Of a DNA stretch of 64,000 bases, positions 58,692-64,000 are shown piece after piece; position 1 is the first letter of the stretch, and the number at the start of each line of letters is the position of its first letter. The stretch is from positions 1 to 64,000 of the forward strand of contig NZ_JBISBV010000003.1 in the NCBI RefSeq assembly GCF_046592965.1. Reading direction: 5' to 3'. The translations under genes and the position numbers were made by a program. The stretch comes from Marivita sp046592965. GTDB taxonomy: Bacteria > Pseudomonadota > Alphaproteobacteria > Rhodobacterales > Rhodobacteraceae. The notes beneath the pieces were generated by a model. That model was not told the DNA's origin. It made no database searches and was given only the letters and a program-made list of their open reading frames with translations.

Positions 58692-58915
58692 GAGCTTGGT
58701 ATGACAGCGGGAAAATCCCCGACCAGCCCGGCGTTTTCCGCCGATGGCGGATCGCGGCTCTTTTTCAGCAAGCCTTCGCGCAACCGGCAGCGGTATTTGG
58801 GCAGGACGGCGCCGCTCTCTGGCAGAGTGGGACGCCCCGGGCGATTGCCGCCTCATACATCGTGAAGGCCGCAACGATGCGGTGCTTCTGATAAACGACA
58901 AACTTGGAGAGACCC

Positions 58916-59167
58916 ATGAATACGACATTTACACGCCTGATCGCCGCAACCATCGTTGCCCTGCCGGTTGCTGCAATGGCCGCAGATTACACGACGGCGG
59001 ACGCCAATGCCGACGGAATGCTCTCGATGGAAGAACTGCAAACCATCTTGCCAGAGATCACAACCGACACCTTCATGGCGGCGGATACCGATGGCGATGG
59101 CCTTCTCAATGCGGACGAGCTTGCGGCGGCTCAGGCAGACGGCGTTCTGCCGGCGTCTGACGGCTAA
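58916..59167 (+). CDS. Small periplasmic EF-hand protein
   Basis: An 83-residue protein: signal peptide about 1-22 (RLIAATIVALPVAAMAADY) followed by two EF-hand loops, DANADGMLSMEEL (about 28-40) and DTDGDGLLNADEL (about 56-68). It probably binds calcium in the periplasm. ATG 58916 has GGAGAG upstream. The 224 bases between it and the divergent sigma gene hold no credible gene. Confidence 0.85.
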   Translation: MNTTFTRLIAATIVALPVAAMAADYTTADANADGMLSMEELQTILPEITTDTFMAADTDGDGLLNADELAAAQADGVLPASDG

Positions 59168-59181
59168 GGCTTCAGTCACAC

Positions 59182-59218
59182 GCGTGGCCCCGTCGGCACC
59201 CCGCTCTTGGGGCCACGC
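59182..59218 (+). terminator. Long-loop hairpin after the EF-hand gene
   Basis: GCGTGGCCCC (59182-59191) pairs perfectly with GGGGCCACGC (59209-59218) over a 17-base loop, between convergent genes. There is no T-tract. Confidence 0.5.
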
Positions 59219-59259
59219 AACTCATCACTGGCAACGGCCACTTGCGACAGTCGGTGATT

Positions 59260-59925
59260 TCACTCCCGCAGGGCGTGAAAATCCTTCAGCCGTTTGCCCA
59301 CTTCATCGACGAACAATCCCGGAAGCGGGCTGAGATCGCTGATCCGATCCATCCGGAAGGTCGCGAAGTCACCCGCTGTCTCGTCCCAGACGACGCAGGT
59401 CCAGATGCGACCCCAATAATCGAGATGCAGCGGGCGGATGTCGTGATACATGCCTTCGCCGTCAAGTTTCACCCGCAATTTCTGTCGCGCCCGGATCGCC
59501 TTGCGAAACGTGGGCATGTGGCGAAACCCCTGGGCGGCTTCGGCGAACGGGTAGGTGGCAAAGCCGAACCGTGCCTTCGGGGTGCCCACATCCTCGGGCA
59601 GTACGGCGTCGATCTTGTCTGACAGGGCGCGCGCGGCGTCGGCAAGTTCCGCCTCGTCCCCCGCGCCGACAGCAGCCAGCCCGATATGCAGCGCCTCAAG
59701 CTCTGTTTGTGTCAGGTTGAGCGGTGGCAAGGTGATCATCGCCCGCGCGGTATAGCCCGATCCCCGCGCGCCCTCGACGGGAACACCGGACGCGGCGAGG
59801 GTTTCCATATCGCGGTAGATCGTGCGGATCGACACGCCAAGATCCTGCGCCATCGCTTCGGCGGTATGCAACCGTCCATCCTTGAGACGCTGCATCAGCG
59901 CGTAAAGACGGTCGGCGCGTTTCAT
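59260..59925 (-). CDS. YafY-type WYL-domain transcriptional regulator
   Basis: ATG 59925 gives MKRADRLYALMQRLKDGRLH and 221 residues. An N-terminal DeoR-like helix-turn-helix (AMAQDLGVSIRTIYRDMETL, about 25-45) is followed by GSGYTARAMITLPPLNLTQ and a C-terminal WYL-type ligand domain (LHLDYWGRIWTCVVWDE). WYL regulators sense nucleic acids or small ligands. A TGACAA array 30-71 bases upstream of its start may be its operator. It is divergent from tatABC. Confidence 0.9.
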   Translation of the reverse strand: MKRADRLYALMQRLKDGRLHTAEAMAQDLGVSIRTIYRDMETLAASGVPVEGARGSGYTARAMITLPPLNLTQTELEALHIGLAAVGAGDEAELADAARALSDKIDAVLPEDVGTPKARFGFATYPFAEAAQGFRHMPTFRKAIRARQKLRVKLDGEGMYHDIRPLHLDYWGRIWTCVVWDETAGDFATFRMDRISDLSPLPGLFVDEVGKRLKDFHALRE

Positions 59926-59954
59926 CTGATTCCCCTCGCAATTGCGGGACATAC

Positions 59955-59996
59955 TGACAAAAACCTGACAAGTGACAACCTCTTGACAAAAAACCT
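59955..59996. promoter_or_regulatory. Four TGACAA direct repeats, spacing 11-7-11
   Basis: TGACAA starts at 59955, 59966, 59973 and 59984. The outer pairs are 11 bp apart and the middle pair 7 bp, with AAACC or ACC flanks repeated. The last one overlaps a TTGACA -35-like box for tatA. Probable operator of the divergent WYL regulator; binding is inferred. Confidence 0.65.
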
Positions 59997-60109
59997 CTCC
60001 AATTCGCCGCACGCGCGGCGCTTTGGCGCTTTTCGGCAGGCTCCAAAACACATAGATACGCAGCGAAACGCGCCGCTCGGGGCGGCAAATCTATTCAAAG
60101 GAGAGAGCC

Positions 60110-60370
60110 ATGCTCAACAATATCGGCCTTCCCGGCCTTCTGCTGATCGCCGTCGTGGTGCTGGTGCTGTTCGGCCGCGGCAAGATTTCTTCGCTGATGG
60201 GCGAAGTGGGCAAGGGGATCACCGCGTTCAAAAAAGGCGTCAGCGAAGGTGGCAAGGATGACGAGTCCGACGACGCGCACAAGGCCGTCGACGCCAAGGA
60301 TGTCACCCCGACCACCGACACAAAGACCGAGCACGCAGCCCGGCCCGTGACCGACAAGGACAAGGTGTAA
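60110..60370 (+). CDS. tatA: Sec-independent translocase subunit TatA
   Basis: An 86-residue protein with an N-terminal membrane helix (LPGLLLIAVVVLVLFGRGKI) whose FGRGKI hinge leads into the amphipathic helix (SSLMGEVGKGITAFKKGV) and an acidic, disordered tail. TatA oligomers form the pore or weakening zone for folded proteins. It begins with SD AAAGGAGAG and lies 6 bases before tatB. Confidence 0.96.
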   Translation: MLNNIGLPGLLLIAVVVLVLFGRGKISSLMGEVGKGITAFKKGVSEGGKDDESDDAHKAVDAKDVTPTTDTKTEHAARPVTDKDKV

Positions 60371-60376
60371 GCCCCA

Positions 60377-60859
60377 ATGTTCGATCTGGGCTGGACCGAG
60401 CTTCTGGTGATCGGCATTGTCGCGCTGATCGTCGTGGGACCCAAAGACCTGCCGGTGCTGTTTCGCAGCCTTGGCCGGTTCATGGGCAAGGCCCGCGGCA
60501 TGGCGCGCGAATTTACCAACGCGATGAATGACGCGGCGGATGACGCAGGTGTGTCCGATATAACCAAGACATTCAAATCCGCGACCAACCCGGTGTCATC
60601 GGCGATGGACAGCGTGAAAGAGGCGGCAAAATCCATGACCGATCTCGACCCCACCAGCCACACCGGCAAACTGTCCGCCGAACGCGAGGAAGCCCGCAAG
60701 AAGATCGAACTGTCGGCTGCCAAGGCCGCCGCCGAACGCAAGGCCCGCGAAGCGACCGAAGCCGCCACCAAGGTGGGTGAGCTGGAAGCCGCGCTGGAAG
60801 CGGAACCGCCTGCCAAGACGCCTGCCAAATCGCCTGCCGCGACGAAAGACAAGACATGA
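60377..60859 (+). CDS. tatB: Sec-independent translocase subunit TatB
   Basis: A 160-residue protein: MFDLGWTELLVIGIVALIVV with the TatB Glu and membrane helix, then VGPKDLPVLFRSLGRFMGKA and a long amphipathic/coiled Ala-Glu-Lys tail (EEARKKIELSAAKAAAERKA). With TatC it forms the receptor for twin-arginine signal peptides. It overlaps tatC by 4 bases. Confidence 0.96.
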   Translation: MFDLGWTELLVIGIVALIVVGPKDLPVLFRSLGRFMGKARGMAREFTNAMNDAADDAGVSDITKTFKSATNPVSSAMDSVKEAAKSMTDLDPTSHTGKLSAEREEARKKIELSAAKAAAERKAREATEAATKVGELEAALEAEPPAKTPAKSPAATKDKT

Positions 60860-61761
60860 GCGCGCCCGACGAGATCGAGGACAGCTCTGCGCCGCTGATC
60901 GAGCATCTGGCCGAACTGCGCAACCGGCTGATTCATTCGGTGGTGGCGTTCATCATCGGCATGATCCTGTGTTTCACCGTGGCCACGCCGCTGTTCAATT
61001 TCCTCACTAACCCCCTGTGCGAGGTGCTGGCCGAACGCGGGCAGGATTGCGACCTGATCTTCATCAGTCCGCAAGAGGGCTTTTTCGTCGCCATCAAGAT
61101 CTCGCTTTTGGGCGGGTTCATGTTGGCCTTTCCCTATATCGGCTTGCAGATGTGGCGCTTTGTGGCGCCGGGTCTGTACAAGACCGAAAAAGGCGCGTTC
61201 CTGCCGTTTCTGATCGCCTCGCCCTTCATGTTCATCCTCGGCGCGTCCTTCGCGTTCTACGTCGTCACGCCGCTGGCCTATGATTTTTTCCTCGGCTTCC
61301 AGCAATTCGGTGCCGAAGGCCAGGCTGTTGTGGACGAAGATGTCACGCAGGGCCTGTCGGTGGTCTTTCAGGGCTCGGCGCAGGAATATCTGAACCTGAC
61401 GGTCAAGTTCATCGTGGCGTTCGGGCTGTGCTTTCAACTGCCCGTTCTTCTCACGCTGATGGGCAAGGCAGGGCTGGTCAGCGCCGAAGGTCTGGCAAGG
61501 GTGCGCAAATACGCGGTCGTGGCGATCTTGCTGCTGGCCGCACTGGTTACACCGCCCGACGTCATCACGCAGGTGATCCTGTTCGTCGTGGTGTACGGCC
61601 TCTACGAAGTGTCGATCCTGCTCGTCCGCCGCGTCGATCGCAAGCGCGAGGCAGACCTGCGTGCGCAGGGGCTTTGGATGGACGATGACGATGTCGACGA
61701 TGATCCGCTGATGAAGGAGTTCGACATCGAGGAAAACGAGGACGAGGATCCCCTGAAGTGA
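60856..61761 (+). CDS. tatC: Sec-independent translocase subunit TatC
   Basis: A 301-residue protein with six membrane helices: IEHLAELRNRLIHSVVAFII, PSEGF-like ISPQEGFFVAIKISLLGGFM, LQMWRFVAPGLYKTEKGAFL and VTPPDVITQVILFVVVYGLY. TatC binds the twin-arginine motif. The C-terminus is unusually long and acidic (DDDDVDDDPLMKEFDIEENE), as in other Rhodobacterales. It overlaps the DUF815 ATPase gene by 4 bases. Confidence 0.96.
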   Translation: MSAPDEIEDSSAPLIEHLAELRNRLIHSVVAFIIGMILCFTVATPLFNFLTNPLCEVLAERGQDCDLIFISPQEGFFVAIKISLLGGFMLAFPYIGLQMWRFVAPGLYKTEKGAFLPFLIASPFMFILGASFAFYVVTPLAYDFFLGFQQFGAEGQAVVDEDVTQGLSVVFQGSAQEYLNLTVKFIVAFGLCFQLPVLLTLMGKAGLVSAEGLARVRKYAVVAILLLAALVTPPDVITQVILFVVVYGLYEVSILLVRRVDRKREADLRAQGLWMDDDDVDDDPLMKEFDIEENEDEDPLK

Positions 61762-62594
61762 GCGAGCCGATAGAGCGGATCGCAGCGGCGCTGGAGCGTT
61801 TGGCACCGGCGCCCTATGCCGCCCCCGATTTCGATGCGGCAGACGCCTTCGTGTGGCATGTCGATCCCGACCACTTGCAGCCGGTGCGCGATGTTTCTCG
61901 GGTCGCGGTGGATCTGCTGGTCGGCGTGGATCGCAGCCGCGACACGCTTCTGGCCAACACCCGCCAGTTCGCCAAGGGTCTGCCCGCCAACAATGCGCTT
62001 CTCTGGGGCGCGCGCGGGATGGGGAAATCCAGTCTCGTCAAGGCGATCCACGCCGCCATCCTGGCCGAGGGCGCGACGGTGAAACTGGTCGAACTGCAAC
62101 GCGAGGATCTGCCAAGCGTGGCGCGATTGCTCAACCTGCTGCGCGCCTCGTCGCATCGCTTCCTGCTGTTTTGCGACGATCTGAGCTTCAGCCATGACGA
62201 TCAGCATTACAAATCGCTCAAGGCGGTGCTGGACGGTGGTGTCGAAGGGCGGCCGGAGAACGTGGTGTTCTACGCCACCTCGAACCGCCGCCACCTGATG
62301 CCGCGTGATATGATCGAAAACGAACGCGGTTCCGCCATCAACCCCTCCGAGGCGGTTGAAGAGAAGGTGTCGCTGTCAGACCGGTTCGGCCTGTGGCTGG
62401 GTTTTCACCCCTGCGATCAGGATGCCTATCTGCAAATGATCCGCGGCTATTGCGATGCGTATGGCGTCGAGATCGACGACGCCACCCTGCGCGCCGAAGC
62501 GATCGAGTGGCAAGCCACGCGCGGTGCGCGCTCTGGCCGGGTGGCGTGGCAGTATTTCACCGATCTTGCGGGCCGTAAGGGCAAGTCCATCTAG
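61758..62594 (+). CDS. DUF815 family AAA+ ATPase
   Basis: A 278-residue ATPase with Walker A GARGMGKSSLVKA (about 84-96), Walker B FLLFCDDLSF and the arginine-rich sensor YATSNRRHLMPRDM. DUF815 proteins are AAA+ ATPases of unknown role. The ATGA overlap puts it in the tat operon, an arrangement common in Rhodobacterales, but that does not prove a transport function. It is followed by a GC-rich hairpin. Confidence 0.9.
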   Translation: MSEPIERIAAALERLAPAPYAAPDFDAADAFVWHVDPDHLQPVRDVSRVAVDLLVGVDRSRDTLLANTRQFAKGLPANNALLWGARGMGKSSLVKAIHAAILAEGATVKLVELQREDLPSVARLLNLLRASSHRFLLFCDDLSFSHDDQHYKSLKAVLDGGVEGRPENVVFYATSNRRHLMPRDMIENERGSAINPSEAVEEKVSLSDRFGLWLGFHPCDQDAYLQMIRGYCDAYGVEIDDATLRAEAIEWQATRGARSGRVAWQYFTDLAGRKGKSI

Positions 62595-62599
62595 ACGCC

Positions 62600-62622
62600 G
62601 TCGGCTCGCTGCGCGAGCCGAC
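62600..62622. terminator. Hairpin between the tat operon and the methyltransferase
   Basis: GTCGGCTCG (62600-62608) pairs perfectly with CGAGCCGAC (62614-62622), 5-base loop, between convergent genes. No strong T-tract. Confidence 0.5.
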
Positions 62623-62669
62623 CTGTCGGGAGCACGCCCCGTTTTTGTGCTATACAAGACAAGACGACG

Positions 62670-63749
62670 TCAGGCGCGGCGACGTCGTCCGCCGGTTCGG
62701 CCCGCGCGGCCACGGCCTTCATGGCCGGCCTTGGGGGCCTGCTTGTTGAACTCGATCCAGGCGCTGCCACCGGCATCGTTGTTTGTCAGGAAATTGGCGG
62801 CACGGATTGCTTCCATTTCCTTGCCGGGGCGCGGTTTGGTTGATCCAAGGCCGAACAACACGCAAAACGTCTCGTCGTCCATATCGGGCAGCACGATTCC
62901 GGCCGCTTCGACTTCGGCTTTCTTCTCGGCAATCTTTGTGGGACCGACGGCGATTTGCACCGGGTTCATGATGGCTGACGTCATGCCGGCGGTGATCGCC
63001 ATCGGCAGGAACGCGTTGTTGATGCCGTGCCGATTGGGCAGGCCAAAGCTGATGTTCGATGCGCCGCATGTGGTGTTGACGCCCAGTTCGTCGCGCAACC
63101 GGCGCACGAGGGTAAAGACCTGCAATCCGGCGGTGCCCATCGCGCCGATCGGCATGACCAGCGGATCGACCACGATGTCATGCGCCGGGATGCCGAAATC
63201 GGCAGCCCGCTCGACGATCTTTTTCGCCACGGCAAAGCGCACGTCCGGGTCTTCGGAGATACCCGTGTCGTCATTGCTGATCGCGACGACCGGCACGTTG
63301 TATTTCTTGACCAGCGGCAACACCAGTTCCAGCCGTTCTTCCTCGCCGGTGACCGAGTTCAGAAGCGGGCGGCCTTCGGCGGCGGCAAGGCCGTTTTCCA
63401 ATGCGCCGGGAACCGAGCTGTCGATGCAGAGCGGGCAATCGGTGACCGCTTGAACATGCTCGACCAATTGCTTCATCAGTGCGGGTTCGACAAAGTTGTT
63501 GTCGGCATAGCGCGGGTCTTCGGCCATCTTGTTGGAGAACACCGCACCCGAGTTGATGTCGAGCACGTTGGCACCGGCGGCGACCTGTGCCAGCGCATCC
63601 GCTTCGACGCGGGAAAAATCGCCGCGCTCGAGTTCCTCGTTCAGGATCTTGCGCCCTGTCGGGTTGATCCGCTCTCCGATCACGCAAAAGGGTTGGTCGA
63701 ACCCGATGATGGCGGTTTTGGTTTTTGATTCAATGATCGTGCGGGTCAT
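62670..63749 (-). CDS. Pterin-dependent corrinoid methyltransferase (methyltetrahydrofolate:cobalamin type)
   Basis: ATG 63749 gives MTRTIIESKTKTAIIGFDQP and 359 residues. FCVIGERINPTGRKILNEEL, LAQVAAGANVLDINSGAVFS and CPLCIDSSVPGALENGLAAA mark the pterin-binding TIM barrel shared with MetH and dihydropteroate synthase; NTTCGASNISFGLPNRHGIN follows. It should transfer methyl between tetrahydrofolate and a corrinoid protein in one-carbon metabolism. The basic tail (GRGRAGRTGGRRRRA) is unusual. It overlaps the HAD gene by 4 bases. Confidence 0.9.
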   Translation of the reverse strand: MTRTIIESKTKTAIIGFDQPFCVIGERINPTGRKILNEELERGDFSRVEADALAQVAAGANVLDINSGAVFSNKMAEDPRYADNNFVEPALMKQLVEHVQAVTDCPLCIDSSVPGALENGLAAAEGRPLLNSVTGEEERLELVLPLVKKYNVPVVAISNDDTGISEDPDVRFAVAKKIVERAADFGIPAHDIVVDPLVMPIGAMGTAGLQVFTLVRRLRDELGVNTTCGASNISFGLPNRHGINNAFLPMAITAGMTSAIMNPVQIAVGPTKIAEKKAEVEAAGIVLPDMDDETFCVLFGLGSTKPRPGKEMEAIRAANFLTNNDAGGSAWIEFNKQAPKAGHEGRGRAGRTGGRRRRA

Positions 63750-64000
63750 GCAACGACTCCTTTGAGGCGCGCCAGCAGATCTGGCAACGCGATATCTGTA
63801 AAATCCTGAATGCTGTCCTGCGCACCGTGCGCGCGCAGATCCTGATCGCTCAGCCCGGAGCGGACACCGATGGTGTAGGCTCCGGAAGCGGCGGCGGCCT
63901 GAACGCCGGTTGTGCTGTCCTCGAATGCAATGCATTGGGCCGCCGGCATATCAAGCGCCTTCATCGCTTGCAGATAGGGTTCGGGATGGGGTTTGCCACG
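63746..64000 (-). CDS. HAD-family hydrolase, 5' end off the window
   Basis: Only the C-terminal 84 residues are visible. The sequence GKPHPEPYLQAMKALDM and then CIAFEDSTTGVQAAAASGAY is the motif III/IV region of beta-phosphoglucomutase-like HAD phosphatases: the Lys in GKPHP and the Asp in FEDS. It hydrolyses a phosphoester of unknown identity. The stop overlaps the methyltransferase start, so the two genes are co-transcribed, and a phosphoglycolate- or sugar-phosphate-type substrate is only a guess. Confidence 0.85.
   Translation of the reverse strand, partial: RGKPHPEPYLQAMKALDMPAAQCIAFEDSTTGVQAAAASGAYTIGVRSGLSDQDLRAHGAQDSIQDFTDIALPDLLARLKGVVA

Noticed and set aside
60091..61806. Long open frame antisense to tatABC
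   Set aside because: Shadow of the tat genes.

Overview
The window is high-GC chromosomal DNA from an alphaproteobacterium of the Rhodobacterales, most likely the Roseobacter group. The evidence is a set of lineage-typical proteins: a choice-of-anchor L/Hint-domain protein, ChpT, Usg, ZapA with its coiled-coil neighbour, OlsB-OlsA, the two-domain dCTP deaminase, and the tiny protein after scpB. A family-typical GC-rich intergenic repeat (CTTCT-TGG-AAATACCTCGGGGGAGG) also occurs four times. No rRNA, prophage, insertion sequence or CRISPR array was seen. There are two tRNA genes, Pro(GGG) and Gly(CCC). Nearly all genes are ordinary housekeeping genes.

Layout. 1-9 kb: the 3'-truncated Hint protein, a YgaP-like membrane protein, and a valine catabolism block (mmsB, 3-hydroxyisobutyryl-CoA hydrolase, isobutyryl-CoA dehydrogenase, mmsA) that carries an interposed ybdK-like ligase and is read divergently from a LysR regulator. 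9-18 kb: CBS protein, coaD, tandem GAPDH genes of two cofactor types surrounded by LacI-type operator-like sites, a DUF808 protein, a PQQ sugar dehydrogenase, transketolase. 17.6-20.2 kb: coiled-coil protein and ZapA, then the bolA, tiny membrane protein, grxD set, and xthA. 20.2-22.3 kb: three perfect DnaA boxes, followed by a gene for nine tandem 20-residue repeats and a large unrecognised partner gene. This is the most novel-looking locus. 22.3-31 kb: erpA, dgt-like, an antiporter, argS, a SPOR protein, nagZ, scpA, scpB. 31-38 kb: dCTP deaminase, tRNA-Pro, and the classical yceD, rpmF, plsX, fabH, ihfA, merR operon, divergent from bamE. 37-44 kb: an OlsB-like acyltransferase, an ABC-F ATPase, a deacetylase, chpT, and olsBA. 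44.5-54.5 kb: gyrA, usg, an M32 peptidase, ctaA, trmJ, a ThiE-like protein, an Ysc84 lipoprotein, hemB, and a membrane protein. 54.5-64 kb: mfd, tRNA-Gly, an ECF sigma factor divergent from an EF-hand protein, a WYL regulator divergent from tatABC plus a DUF815 ATPase, a pterin-dependent methyltransferase, and a HAD hydrolase cut by the window end.

Best candidates for something undescribed are the repeat peptide operon at 20580-22313 with its DnaA-box leader, the 11-7-11 TGACAA array between the WYL regulator and tatA, the operator set around the paired gap genes, and several tiny genes (54, 47, 48 and 48 residues) that a length cutoff would miss. All functional statements rest on motif recognition by eye. 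No database search was possible.
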